Shown here: positions 26,538 to 35,834 of the stretch, in pieces
Numbering within the stretch: position 1 is the first letter of the stretch
Layout: every line of letters begins with the position of its first letter
NCBI GenBank assembly: GCA_033764055.1
Contig: JANRJI010000077.1
Location: 4,720-68,719 of the forward strand
Source of the DNA: Ga0077555 sp033764055
GTDB taxonomy: Bacteria; Pseudomonadota; Alphaproteobacteria; Rhizobiales; Hyphomicrobiaceae
Length of the DNA stretch: 64,000 bases
Reading direction: 5' to 3'
Notes under the pieces: model-generated
Database searches by the model: none
The model's input: the letters and a program-made list of their open reading frames with translations, nothing else
What the model was told of the DNA's origin: nothing
Translations under genes and position numbers: made by a program

Positions 26538-26762
26538 CCGTCGGGCACTGTCGAGCGCTTCAGGCGGACGGACAGGCGGCCGGCCACCCGCCCGCCCGCC
26601 ACTCGGCCACGATCGATGCTTTCGCAGCACAACAGATATTCCGGCCTGACCGGACGGCGTTGGCGGAAATGCGGAAGGTCATTCCACCGGACATGACTTT
26701 CCCGCTGCTGGCTGGCGCATCTATCGTGGTCCCGGCAGTCGCAGACAGGCGGGGTGCTTGAC

Positions 26763-27125
26763 GTGCCGACCGAGCTCGCGAGACTGATCGCAAGGTATCA
26801 ATGGCTGCAGCAGGAGAGCAGTCGCCAGGGCACGGTCGCCAGCCGAAACGCGTCCCTGTCGATCGCCGACGCCCTTGACGCCGTATTCCTCGAGATCGTC
26901 AAGCACCCGACCCAGGATCCCTGGATCCGCTACCGGCAAATCGCCTTTCTGCTCGGTGTGATGGCAGACACCCGCGAAGGCCGCGTCCGGGCGGCACTCC
27001 GCGACCAGATCCTCGCGCATGTCAAACGCCTCACCGATCAACTGGGCGGCGCAGCTCCACCGCAGGCTCACCCCCCGCCGATGGTTCAGCCTGGAAAGCT
27101 CAGGCGCGGTCGGCAGTCGAACTGA
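26763..27125 (+). CDS. hypothetical protein, 120 aa
   Basis: I do not recognise this small, mostly helical protein. It has no signal peptide or membrane segment. The middle part (LSIADALDAVFLEIVKHP, then RYRQIAFLLGVMADT) looks amphipathic, and the C-terminus is Pro/Arg-rich. GTG 26763 is favoured because AGGCGGGG lies 8 bases before it; GTG 26754 in the same frame is an alternative. It lies between the PanE-like gene and the TPR-cytochrome gene, all on the plus strand. Confidence 0.5.
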   Translation: MPTELARLIARYQWLQQESSRQGTVASRNASLSIADALDAVFLEIVKHPTQDPWIRYRQIAFLLGVMADTREGRVRAALRDQILAHVKRLTDQLGGAAPPQAHPPPMVQPGKLRRGRQSN

Positions 27126-27231
27126 ACACCAGGTCGGTGCTCCCGCGACCGCCGCCATTGACCCTGCGCAAAGCCGATCCGAGGCGAACAGGCTTAGCTC
27201 GCGATCGCTGCGCTCCGGGGGGAACCACAAC

Positions 27232-28236
27232 ATGAGCCGCCTGCCAGACTTGGCCGCTTCTGCCCTGCTGCTGTGCCTGTCCACCGAGACCGCACTGGCA
27301 CAGGTCGACGCCATCGAGGCCTGCCGGCGCGCATCGAGCCCCGAAGCCCGCTTGGCCGCGTGCACCGATGTCATCGGCGGCGCAAGCTACTCAGGCGAGG
27401 AGAAGGCTTTCGCCTTTCGCAATCGCGGCAGCCTCAGGGCCGCCGCAGGAGCCTACGACGCAGCCGTCGCCGATCTCAACGAGGCGGCCCGGCTGGCTCC
27501 CGACGATCATCAGGCCTTCCTTTGGAGGGCCCAGGCCCGCTTGGCCAAAGGGGATGTGGACGGCGCGCTTGCCGACTACGGCGAGGTGATCAGACTCAAG
27601 CCGGCACACGCCATCGGCTACGTGGGCCGGGGACATGCCCACCTCGTCAAGGGCAATGCTGCTCTCTCCATCGCCGACCTCACCCAAGCCATTCGCCTCA
27701 ATCCGACCGGCGCCAGCGCCTACAACAACCGCGGCCTCGCTCACAAGGCCCAGGGCGACCTCGTCCGTGCGGTCGAGGACTTTACGGCTGCGCTCATGCT
27801 CAACCCTATCTACGCGCTGGCCTACAACAACCGCGGCTATGCCTACGAGGCGCAGGGCCGAACGGCGGAGGCCATCGCCGACTTTCGCAGCGCGCTGCTG
27901 ATCGATTCCTCCCTCGTGGGCGCCAGGGATGGTCTGGCGCGGCTCGCGGCGCCCGGCGCTCTGGCGACCGAGAGCGAGCGTCTCGTCGCCGGCGGCAAGG
28001 CCCTCGCCGAGATGCACTGCAAGGGCTGTCATGCCATCGCCGACGAGGGCTGGAGCCCCAATCCGAAGGCTCCACTCTTCCGCACGCTGCATCATCGCCA
28101 CCCGTTGCAGGCCTTGCGGGAGCCATTGACGCGCGGCATCGCCGCGCCGCACGACGAGATGCCGAAGTTTCGTCTGGCCGACCCCGATATCGACAAGATC
28201 GTCGCCTACATCAACAGTCTTGGCCGCGGCCGCTGA
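27232..28236 (+). CDS. periplasmic TPR protein fused to a cytochrome c domain
   Basis: This 334-residue protein has a Sec signal peptide (about 1-23, ending TETALA). About five tetratricopeptide repeats follow from residue 60 to 240, for example AYNNRGLAHKAQGDLVRAVEDF and AYNNRGYAYEAQGRTAEAIADF. A compact C-terminal cytochrome c domain has the haem-binding motif C263-K-G-C266-H267. The likely axial Met is in APHDEMPKFRL, and the ending DIDKIVAYINSLGRGR is typical of class I cytochromes. A good GGGGGGA site precedes ATG 27232. The fusion suggests an electron carrier that docks with a protein partner through the TPR part; that partner is unknown. Confidence 0.88.
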   Translation: MSRLPDLAASALLLCLSTETALAQVDAIEACRRASSPEARLAACTDVIGGASYSGEEKAFAFRNRGSLRAAAGAYDAAVADLNEAARLAPDDHQAFLWRAQARLAKGDVDGALADYGEVIRLKPAHAIGYVGRGHAHLVKGNAALSIADLTQAIRLNPTGASAYNNRGLAHKAQGDLVRAVEDFTAALMLNPIYALAYNNRGYAYEAQGRTAEAIADFRSALLIDSSLVGARDGLARLAAPGALATESERLVAGGKALAEMHCKGCHAIADEGWSPNPKAPLFRTLHHRHPLQALREPLTRGIAAPHDEMPKFRLADPDIDKIVAYINSLGRGR

Positions 28237-28248
28237 CGCAGCCCGACC

Positions 28249-30321
28249 TCAGGCACGGGCTTTCCAGGCGCCGCCGAGACGCGCCTTGAGGTCGACGGCA
28301 GGCTCCGCGTGCCGTGGAGCGCCGGTAGCGCCGACGGCACGCGCCGGCCAGACACAGGGCTCGAACAATGCGAGCATCGACGACGGAATGAAGCGCGTGC
28401 GGGATGCGAGCACGTGACGATCTCCGTTCCGCGCCTGCTGGTGCACGAAGAAGCGCTGCGGCACGAGAAGATGCAGCTCGTCCTTGGCGCGTGTCATCGC
28501 CACGTAGAGCAGCCGTCGCTCCTCCTCGATGTCCTCGGCTCGCCCCGTCGACATGTCGGACGGGATGCAGCCGTCAACGACGTTCAGGATGTAGACGGCG
28601 GTCCATTCCTGGCCTTTCGCCGAATGGATCGTGGAGAGGATGAGGTAGTCCTCGTCGAGCAGCGGCGCGCCGGCCTCGTCGCTCGTGGCGTCAGGCGGGT
28701 CGAGCGTCAGCTCCGTCAGGAAACGCTCGCGTGTGGGGTACTGCGACGCGATGCGCACCAGTTGCTCGAGATCGCCGCTGCGCACGGCGGCGTCCGGGTA
28801 GCGCGCCTCGAGATTCGGCAGCATCCAGCTCCGTACCGCGTCGATCTCCTCCGGCCAACCAGCCTTGCGCTCGTGGAGCAGCTCCAGCAGTGCAACCAGG
28901 TCGGGCCAGCTCTCCAAGGCCGCGGCAGGGGGCCGGAAGATCGAGAGCGACACGAACGGCGGTCCGCTCGACGCCACGCGATCGAAGGCTTTGGCAGCCG
29001 ACTGGGGCCCGATGCCCGGCAGCATCTGGAGCACCCGGAACCCGACGACACGATCACGCGGGTTCTCGGCCCAGCGCAGCACTGCCAGCAGATCCTTCAC
29101 ATGGGCCGCCTCGAGGAACTTGAGGCCACCGAACTTGACGAAGGGGATGTTGCGCTTCGCCAGCTCGATCTCGAGCATGCCGCTGTGATGCGATGTCCGG
29201 AACAGGACGGCCTGCGACTTCAAGGGCATGCCGGCCTCGCGATTGGCGAGGATGCGCTCGACGATGGCGCCGACCTGTGTCACATCGCTCGATACCGTGA
29301 CCAGCCGCGGCTTCTGGCCCGAGGCGCGCTCAGTGAACAAGTCCTTGGTGAAGCGCTCCCTGGCGAGTGCGATGACCGCGTTGGAGGCCGCCAGGATCGG
29401 CTCAGTCGAGCGATAGTTCTGCTCGAGCGTAATGACCTCAGCCGGCGGCGTGAACTGTAACGGCAGGTCAAGGATGTTGCGCACCGTCGCCGCGCGGAAG
29501 CCGTAGATCGACTGCGCATCGTCACCGACGGCCGTGAGGCCGCGCCCGTCCGGCTTGAGCCCGAGCAGGATCGCGGCCTGCAACGGATTGGTATCCTGGT
29601 ATTCGTCGACGAGCACGTGGTCGAATAGCGCCCGCACATCGGCTGCCACCACCTCGGCGCGCATCGTCTCCGCCCAGTAGAGCAGCAGATCGTCGTAATC
29701 GAGCACGTCCTGGCCCTGCTTGGCGGCCACGTACCCGTCGAACAACCGGCGCAACTCCGCGCCGAACGCGGCACACCACGGGAAATGTCGCTCGAGCACC
29801 TCCTCCAGTGGCAGCCCCGAGTTGACCGCGTGCGAGTAGATCGCAAGGCATGTCGACTTGAGCGGAAAGCGCACCTCCTTCGCCGATAGCCCGAGGTCGT
29901 GCCGCACGAGGTTTATCAAGTCTGAGGCGTCCTCGCGGTCGTGGATCGAGAAGCCCGGCGACAGGCCGATCCGCGGCGCGAATTGTCGAAGGAGACGTGC
30001 GCCGATGCCGTGAAACGTGCCGGACCAGGAAATCGCGCCCGCGACGCCGCGTCCCCGACCACCGAGAGTCCCATCGGCGATCTGCGCGACCCGGCGTGTC
30101 ATCTCGACAGCGGCCCGCCGCGAGAACGTCAGCAGCAGGATGCGGTTCGGGTCCGCACCGTTGACGATGAGGTGCGCGACGCGGCTCGCCAGCGTCGTGG
30201 TCTTGCCCGAGCCCGCGCCGGCTACGATCAGCAGCGGCCCGCATCCCGAGGCATTGCCCGGCACGATGCCGTGCTCGACGGCGCGTCGCTGCGCCGGATT
30301 GAGATTGGCCAGGTGCTTCAC
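28249..30321 (-). CDS. UvrD/Rep-family ATP-dependent DNA helicase
   Basis: This 690-residue superfamily 1A helicase has motif I LLIVAGAGSGKTTTLASR, Ia ILLLTFSRRAAVEM, II HVLVDEYQDTNPLQ, III VGDDAQSIYGFRAAT, IV LEQNYRSTEPIL, V LSTIHSAKGQEWTAVYIL and VI LLYVAMTRAKDELHLL. The order and spacing are those of PcrA/UvrD/Rep. It is slightly shorter than UvrD and probably a second helicase rather than the main UvrD. The C-terminus lacks an obvious extra nuclease domain. It converges with the TPR-cytochrome gene with only 12 bp between the stops. Confidence 0.93.
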   Translation of the reverse strand: MKHLANLNPAQRRAVEHGIVPGNASGCGPLLIVAGAGSGKTTTLASRVAHLIVNGADPNRILLLTFSRRAAVEMTRRVAQIADGTLGGRGRGVAGAISWSGTFHGIGARLLRQFAPRIGLSPGFSIHDREDASDLINLVRHDLGLSAKEVRFPLKSTCLAIYSHAVNSGLPLEEVLERHFPWCAAFGAELRRLFDGYVAAKQGQDVLDYDDLLLYWAETMRAEVVAADVRALFDHVLVDEYQDTNPLQAAILLGLKPDGRGLTAVGDDAQSIYGFRAATVRNILDLPLQFTPPAEVITLEQNYRSTEPILAASNAVIALARERFTKDLFTERASGQKPRLVTVSSDVTQVGAIVERILANREAGMPLKSQAVLFRTSHHSGMLEIELAKRNIPFVKFGGLKFLEAAHVKDLLAVLRWAENPRDRVVGFRVLQMLPGIGPQSAAKAFDRVASSGPPFVSLSIFRPPAAALESWPDLVALLELLHERKAGWPEEIDAVRSWMLPNLEARYPDAAVRSGDLEQLVRIASQYPTRERFLTELTLDPPDATSDEAGAPLLDEDYLILSTIHSAKGQEWTAVYILNVVDGCIPSDMSTGRAEDIEEERRLLYVAMTRAKDELHLLVPQRFFVHQQARNGDRHVLASRTRFIPSSMLALFEPCVWPARAVGATGAPRHAEPAVDLKARLGGAWKARA

Positions 30322-30413
30322 GACTTGGTCCGCTTGCCGCCGCCATCCGGCGAGGCACCGTCGTCGATTCGTGAGCAGTTCCCAAGGGGTGCGGCGCAGC
30401 TTTCCCGCGCAAA

Positions 30414-33400
30414 TCAGAGTGTTGTCGGGAGCGTCGTCAGCTGGTCCAATGTGACGAGCTCATAGCCCATGCTCTGCAGGCCCGGGATGATCTGGCTCAA
30501 CGCCGACACCGTCTGCGAGCGATTGCCCCCGCCGTCGTGCATCAGCACGACGCCCTGATCGGTGGCGCCCGCGAGCACGCTCTGGACAATCGCGTTGACG
30601 CCCGGCATGGCCCAGTCGTTGGTATCCACGGTCCACAGGACCATCTGCATGCCCAGAGCGTCGACAACCGATTCGACCTCCGCGTCGTAGCTGCCGTAGG
30701 GAGGGCGGAAATACGCCGGACGCTCGCCGATCGCATTGAAGATGGCGTCGCTCGTCCGCGTCAGCTGGCTCGTGATCTGGCTGGCATTGAGCGTCGTCAG
30801 ATCCGGATGGTCGTAGGAGTGGTTCGCGACGAGATGCCCTGCTGCGGCAATGCTCTGGACGACGCCCGGCCGCTCCTCGACCTCCTGCCCGAGCACGAAG
30901 AACGTCGCGGGTACGTTCCAGGTGGCGAGCACGGACAGCACCTGCGCTGTATAAGTGGGGTCCGGCCCGTCGTCGAACGTGAGCGCTATCCGTCGCGTCG
31001 CGGCCGCCAGAAGCTGGAAATTGTCGGCCGCGGAATCATATGTCACCGAGCCGACGCCGGCGAGGCCGATATCGAAATCGAGCCCGGCCGTGAAGGCCCG
31101 ATCGCCATTGACGTCGATCTGCAAGTGGCCACCCGTGAAGCGAACCGAGTTGCTGGCGTCGAAAGTGGCTCCGACCGGTGTATTGGCGGTGAGCGCGGCC
31201 AGCGTCTGGCCGCCGATACGCAGCACACCCTCCAAGGCCGCCGAGAGGTCGATCCGGTCGCCGGCACCCGACACGACCGTGTCGCTCTGTCCAGCGCCGA
31301 CGTCATTGCCGACGAAGTCCGTCGCGAGATAGCGGTAGATGTCGCCACCCGCCCCGCCCGTCAGGGTGTCGTTGCCGACGCCGCCGGTCAGCGTGTCGTC
31401 CCCGCCACCGCCGTCCAGCCGGTCGTTGCCGTCGAGGCCGAGCAGCGAGTTCGCACCGGCCAGGCCCGTGAGCACATCGGCCTCCGACGTACCCGTGATG
31501 GTGGCGGCATTCGAGGCAGGCGGCGAGATACCGGCGACATCCGTCACGGTGACGGCCAAAGCCAGCGTATCGGCCCCGCCGAGGCCATCGGTCACGCCAA
31601 CCACCAGATTGTAGACATTGTTGGCGCCGGCATCGCGAGGCGCCTCGAAATCGGGAGCCGCCAGGAACGACAAGGCTCCGGTGCTTTGGCCGATCCCGAA
31701 CAGCGCCGCATCGGCACCGCCAATGATCGCATAGGCGAGCGTCTGCCCGGGATCTGCGTCGCCCGCGGTGACCGTCACCACGGCGGTGTTGTTCTCGGCG
31801 ACCGTGAGACTCGCCGCCGTTGTGATATCCGGCGGGGCGTTCAGCCGGTAGACGACGGCAGCGCTCGTCGCGGTGTTGCCTGCATCGTCCCTCGCCTGTG
31901 CGACGAGGTTGTGGTCTCCGATCCCGCTCAGAGTGATGGCGGTGCTCCATGTGCCGCCAGCGCCAACCGTCGCCGTGCCGAGGACTGTGCTGCCTTCGCG
32001 CACCTCGACCGCGCTGCCGACCTCTGCAGTCCCTGAGATGATCTGCGCGGGGCTGCCGACGAGACCTCCGGTGGACGTCACGGCGACGGCCGGCGCTGAT
32101 GTGTCGACGGTCAGCGTCCGCGACGCCGACGCCGTGTTGCCGGCGGCGTCGGTCGCCACGGCCGTGACGAAAAGCACGCCATCCGTTGCCGGGGCCGCGA
32201 TCGTCGTCGACCACTGGCCGCCGGCATCGATCGTCACCGCCGTGCCGTTGACCGTCAGCGTGGCGCCTGCGTCGGCCGTGCCGGTGACGAGGATGCCGTC
32301 GGCCGCCTCGGCTCCGTTGACGGTGTCGTCGCCGCCCTCGATCGCGGTGATCGCGACGGCCGGCGCCGATACGTCGAGCAGGCTCACCACGTCGGCCTCA
32401 GCGCCGGTCCCGAACCGGATCCGTTCGATGCCTTCGAGGGTATCCAGCTCGCCCCCTGTGCCGAGGTGGGTGGCCGTGAAACTCGCGAGCGTTCCTGAAA
32501 AGGCGTAGTCAGAGAGCTCGCCGGCGAGAACCGCCGTATCGACCCCGCCTCCACCGACCAGCGTGTCCGATCCGAGCCCACCGGTCAGCGTATCGTTGCC
32601 CTCACCGCCGTCGAGGCGGTTGATGCCTGCATTGCCGAAAATCTCGTTGTCGAGCGCGTTGCCGGTGCCGTTGAGCCCCGCGTCGGACAGGATGAGGCGC
32701 TCGACGAAATTGCCGAGCGTGCAGTCGATCCGAGCGCGAACCGTATCGGTGCCGTTGCCGGCGACCTCGCCCACGACATCGGCAACGTTGTCCACGATGT
32801 AGGTGTCATCGCCTGCGTGGCCGAACATGCGATCGGCGCCGCCGCGACCGTCGAGCACGTTGTTGCCGGCATTGCCGATCAGCGAGTTGACCTGCGCGTT
32901 GCCAGAGCCGTTGAGATGGTCGGTGCCTTCGAGGATCAGATTCTCGACATTGGCAAACAACGCCTTCGAGATCGTCGCCCGTACCAGGTCGGTTCCCCGG
33001 CCCGAGGCTTCGCCCACGAGGTCGCCGGCATCGTCGACGTAGTAGGTATCGTTGCCGCTGTGACCGAACATGCGGTCCGCCCCACCCCGGCCGTCGAGCA
33101 CGTTGCGCCCGGCATTGCCGATCAGCGAGTTGGCGCCGTCATTGCCCGTCCCGTCGATGTTGGCGGATCCCTGCAGAATCAGATTCTCGACCTCGGCCGG
33201 AAGTGCATAGGAGACCGGCGAATAGACGAGATCTCGGCCTTCTCCGGCCAGCTCGGCAATGAAGTCGGTCGCCGCATCGATGACGTAGATATCGTTGCCG
33301 GCTCCACCGATCATGTCGTCGGCGCCGAGCCCGCCAGTCAGCGCGTCGTCCCCGGGGCCGCCGTAGAGGATGTCGTCACCGTTGCCGCCGTCGATGGTAT

Positions 33401-33773
33401 CGTTGCCATCGAGACCGTCGATGACGTCCGCCAGAGGCGTTCCGTCCAGTGCATTGGGCGCGCCATCGCCGGCGATCTCGTCGAGGTTCACAACCTCAAT
33501 GGTCAGCGGGACGGTCAATGTGTTGGCAGTGCTGTCCGTCACCGTCACCGAGATTGCCATCGTCGGACTTGTCTCGAAGTCGATACCCGTGCCGTCGATG
33601 ACACGGATCTCGTTTCCGACGATCTCGAAGGCGCCGGACGGATCCGACAAAGTGTAGATGAACGCATCACCCGGATCGGTATCGTCGTTGGCCAGAATTG
33701 CCACCATGGCGCCCGGGCGCTCGCGCTCGCGGACCCTGCCGCCGGTCATGAAAATGGTCGTCGGCGTTGCCAT
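30414..33773 (-). CDS. large RTX/Ig-like protein with C-terminal polysaccharide deacetylase domain
   Basis: This is a 1119-residue multidomain exoprotein. The order is: cadherin-like start (about 1-90), RTX calcium-binding nonapeptides (about 95-155, such as GGNGDDILYGGPGDDALTGG), and repeated modules of about 80 residues with GRGGADRMFGHSGNDTYYVDD. A further RTX patch, two Ig-like domains (GTADAGATLTVNGTAV, GTAEVGSAVEVREG) and a cadherin-like domain follow. After another RTX patch comes a NodB deacetylase domain (about 927-1119). Its motifs are complete: IALTFDDGPDPTY, ANHSYDHPDL, FRPPYGSYD and VVLMHDGGG. No Sec signal is present, consistent with type I secretion, although the deacetylase occupies the C-terminus where type I signals normally lie. 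ATG 33773 follows AGGGGGA. Confidence 0.9.
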   Translation of the reverse strand: MATPTTIFMTGGRVRERERPGAMVAILANDDTDPGDAFIYTLSDPSGAFEIVGNEIRVIDGTGIDFETSPTMAISVTVTDSTANTLTVPLTIEVVNLDEIAGDGAPNALDGTPLADVIDGLDGNDTIDGGNGDDILYGGPGDDALTGGLGADDMIGGAGNDIYVIDAATDFIAELAGEGRDLVYSPVSYALPAEVENLILQGSANIDGTGNDGANSLIGNAGRNVLDGRGGADRMFGHSGNDTYYVDDAGDLVGEASGRGTDLVRATISKALFANVENLILEGTDHLNGSGNAQVNSLIGNAGNNVLDGRGGADRMFGHAGDDTYIVDNVADVVGEVAGNGTDTVRARIDCTLGNFVERLILSDAGLNGTGNALDNEIFGNAGINRLDGGEGNDTLTGGLGSDTLVGGGGVDTAVLAGELSDYAFSGTLASFTATHLGTGGELDTLEGIERIRFGTGAEADVVSLLDVSAPAVAITAIEGGDDTVNGAEAADGILVTGTADAGATLTVNGTAVTIDAGGQWSTTIAAPATDGVLFVTAVATDAAGNTASASRTLTVDTSAPAVAVTSTGGLVGSPAQIISGTAEVGSAVEVREGSTVLGTATVGAGGTWSTAITLSGIGDHNLVAQARDDAGNTATSAAVVYRLNAPPDITTAASLTVAENNTAVVTVTAGDADPGQTLAYAIIGGADAALFGIGQSTGALSFLAAPDFEAPRDAGANNVYNLVVGVTDGLGGADTLALAVTVTDVAGISPPASNAATITGTSEADVLTGLAGANSLLGLDGNDRLDGGGGDDTLTGGVGNDTLTGGAGGDIYRYLATDFVGNDVGAGQSDTVVSGAGDRIDLSAALEGVLRIGGQTLAALTANTPVGATFDASNSVRFTGGHLQIDVNGDRAFTAGLDFDIGLAGVGSVTYDSAADNFQLLAAATRRIALTFDDGPDPTYTAQVLSVLATWNVPATFFVLGQEVEERPGVVQSIAAAGHLVANHSYDHPDLTTLNASQITSQLTRTSDAIFNAIGERPAYFRPPYGSYDAEVESVVDALGMQMVLWTVDTNDWAMPGVNAIVQSVLAGATDQGVVLMHDGGGNRSQTVSALSQIIPGLQSMGYELVTLDQLTTLPTTL
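32650..33130 (-). repeat. tandem RTX modules of about 240 bp within the deacetylase fusion
   Basis: Two consecutive modules of about 80 codons each share LIGNAGxNVLDGRGGADRMF, then GHxGxDTYxVD, a VGE-x3-G-x-GTD segment and a closing NGxGNAxxN. DNA identity is also visible (for example gcattgccgatcagcgagtt near 32871 and 33112). Module borders are approximate. Related modules occur in the peroxidase at 49.7-50.3 kb. Confidence 0.65.
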
Positions 33774-34117
33774 GGCATCCCCCTGACACGAACAGCTGCA
33801 AGTAGAGGCACCGCATTTCGCCGCCATCGGCAGTCGGAGCCAACGGGCGCAGACTGCATATTGGATCGCGCCAATCCGCACTTCTCGCGATGCACCCGTC
33901 GTTTATCGGACACTGTGCATAGGCAATCTAGCCGCTATTCATACTGCTCATTTGAGCCCGCGCAAGTCCCGGGAGCTGAATTGGCGCGGGCGCATCGTCA
34001 TCCGGCAGTCCATTGGTCTGGCGGAGCCGATTCAGAGGCTCCACAATGAGCCGAGGCTGCACGGCTACGTCCGTGAAGCCGGAGCAGAGATGTCGAGAGG
34101 CGAGAAGGAGCCCAGCC
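33774..34117. other. divergent promoter region, no gene seen
   Basis: This 344-bp space separates the RTX-deacetylase gene (minus) and the SDR gene (plus). It contains an AT-richer patch around 33900-33960 (tttatcggacactgtgcata) and no convincing frame. Promoters for both genes are expected here, but I cannot define -35/-10 elements with confidence. Confidence 0.5.
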
Positions 34118-34888
34118 ATGAGACTGAAGGACAAAGTCGCGCTCGTGACCGGCGCCGGTGGCGGCCTCGGGACCGCGATCGCCAAGCGCTATGCAGCAGA
34201 GGGGGCATCGGTTCTGTGCTCCGACCGCGACCTCGCCAGGGCAGAGGCGACGGCAAGTGCGATCAGGTCCTCGGGTGGCAAGTCGAGCGCCTTCCGGGCC
34301 GATGTCGCCGACCCGGCGCAGTGCACAGCCCAGGTCACGGAGACCGTGACACGCTTCGGCCGCATCGATGTCGTCGTCAACAATGCCGGCATCGGCCTGC
34401 ACAAGCTGGCGCTCGATACCAGCCTCGACGACTGGAACCGGGTGCTCGCGATCAATCTGACCGGCTCCTTCCTCACCGCCCAGGCAGCGGCACGCGAGAT
34501 GGTCCGCCAAGGCGGCGGACGCATCATCCAGATCGGCTCCATCTCAGGCCAGCGCGGCAACATGGGCGGTGTCGCCTATGGCGCCTCCAAGGCCGCCGTC
34601 ATGCACGTCTGCAAGGTTCTCGCCGTCGAGCTGTCGAGCCAGGGCGTGATGGTCAACGCCATCGCACCCGGTCCGATCGAGACGGGCATCAGTCATCACG
34701 GTCCGTCGCGCAAGAAGGGCTATCTCGATCGCATTCCCACGCACACCTACGGCACAGTGGACGCGGTGGCCAGCGCTGCGCTCTACTTGGCGTCCGACGA
34801 ATGCGCGTGGGTCACGGGCCATATCCTCAACGTCGATGGTGGGTATGGTGCGGCAGGCCTGGCCTACGATCCGACCGAGATCCGCTGA
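34118..34888 (+). CDS. SDR-family NAD(P)-dependent oxidoreductase
   Basis: This 256-residue classical short-chain dehydrogenase has a cofactor motif VTGAGGGLGTAIAKRYAAEG, an Asp in CSDRDLARA that favours NAD over NADP, and NNAG in VVNNAGIGLHK. The catalytic Ser is in QIGSISGQRG, and Tyr and Lys are in VAYGASKAAV. The C-terminus has the usual DGGYGAAG. GAAGGAG precedes the ATG. It resembles 3-oxoacyl-ACP reductase/glucose 1-dehydrogenase-type enzymes; the substrate is unknown. It converges with the carbamate kinase gene (9-bp gap). Confidence 0.92.
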   Translation: MRLKDKVALVTGAGGGLGTAIAKRYAAEGASVLCSDRDLARAEATASAIRSSGGKSSAFRADVADPAQCTAQVTETVTRFGRIDVVVNNAGIGLHKLALDTSLDDWNRVLAINLTGSFLTAQAAAREMVRQGGGRIIQIGSISGQRGNMGGVAYGASKAAVMHVCKVLAVELSSQGVMVNAIAPGPIETGISHHGPSRKKGYLDRIPTHTYGTVDAVASAALYLASDECAWVTGHILNVDGGYGAAGLAYDPTEIR

Positions 34889-34897
34889 AGGGCGGCT

Positions 34898-35833
34898 TCA
34901 ATCGCGCAGCACCAGCCCGCTCCACGCCGGCGTGACCGTCGTGCCTGCACCGCCCTGCACCAGCGCTGCAGCGTCCTCCAGCCGTCCGATGACGGCGCGG
35001 ATGCCGGCACCACGCGCGACCTCGATGGCCGCTTCGATCTTGGGGCGCATGGAGCCGGCAGCAAAATTCCGAACATCGATGTCGTCCGGCCCGGCCGCGA
35101 CGATCGCCCGCTGCCGGCTGGTGCCCCAATCCGCATAAACCGCGTCCACGTCGGTCAGCAGCAACAGGCAATCGGCGCGCAGCTCTTGAGCAAGCAAGGC
35201 GCTCGCTCGATCCTTGTCGATCACGCACTCGACCCCGTGCAGCAGGCCGTCGCCACCTCTGGCGACGGGAATGCCCCCGCCACCGACGCAGACCACGATG
35301 ATGCCACGCGACACCAGCAGCTCGATCACACCGATCTCTAGCACGGCTACGGGTGTCGGGGACGCTACGACGCGACGCCAGCCCGCGACGTCCCTCGTCA
35401 CCGACCAGCCGTGCTCCGACGCTAGCCGTCGGGCCTCCGCCTCAGCGTAGAGGGGACCGATCGGCTTGCTCGGGCAAGCAAACGCGGGATCGGCCGGATC
35501 GACCAGGACTTGACTGAGGATCGATACGACCTGCCGTCCAGGCGGCAATGCGTTTCTCAACTCCCGCTCGATGAGGTAGCCGAGCATGCCCTCGGATTCG
35601 GCATTGAGCACGTCGAGCGACTGCTCGCTGCCCGGTGGGCCTGCCGCGCTCTGCAGCGCCAGGAGGCCAACCTGCGGACCGTTGCCGTGGGTGACGATCA
35701 GCTCGACGGGTCCGTCGCAGAGCGAGGCCAGCGCCCCGGCTGCGCGCCTCACGTTGGCCTGCTGGGCGGCATCGGTGAGTGGCTCGCCACGTCTGAGCAG
35801 GGCATTGCCGCCGAGTGCCGCGACGATGCGCAT
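34898..35833 (-). CDS. arcC: carbamate kinase
   Basis: This 311-residue amino-acid-kinase-fold enzyme interconverts carbamoyl phosphate + ADP and carbamate + ATP. Family signatures are AALGGNALLRRGEPL at the start, VTHGNGPQVGLLALQ, VVCVGGGGIPVARGGD and LLLLTDVDAVYADWG. No arginine deiminase or ornithine carbamoyltransferase gene is nearby, so it is not in a typical arc operon. Its ATG is one base after the stop of the COG2403-type GTPase gene (TGA-C-ATG), so the two are translationally coupled and probably act together. Confidence 0.92.
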   Translation of the reverse strand: MRIVAALGGNALLRRGEPLTDAAQQANVRRAAGALASLCDGPVELIVTHGNGPQVGLLALQSAAGPPGSEQSLDVLNAESEGMLGYLIERELRNALPPGRQVVSILSQVLVDPADPAFACPSKPIGPLYAEAEARRLASEHGWSVTRDVAGWRRVVASPTPVAVLEIGVIELLVSRGIIVVCVGGGGIPVARGGDGLLHGVECVIDKDRASALLAQELRADCLLLLTDVDAVYADWGTSRQRAIVAAGPDDIDVRNFAAGSMRPKIEAAIEVARGAGIRAVIGRLEDAAALVQGGAGTTVTPAWSGLVLRD

Positions 35834-35834
35834 G

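Noticed and set aside
25497..26630. N-terminal extension of the sugar dehydrogenase frame
   Set aside because: The frame is open, but it is antisense to the PanE-like gene and precedes a normal signal peptide, so the start at 25496 is used.
30414..33773. Possible CRISPR or satellite-like repeat array
   Set aside because: The DNA repetition follows codon periodicity and encodes Gly/Asp-rich RTX calcium-binding repeats; there are no regular spacers.
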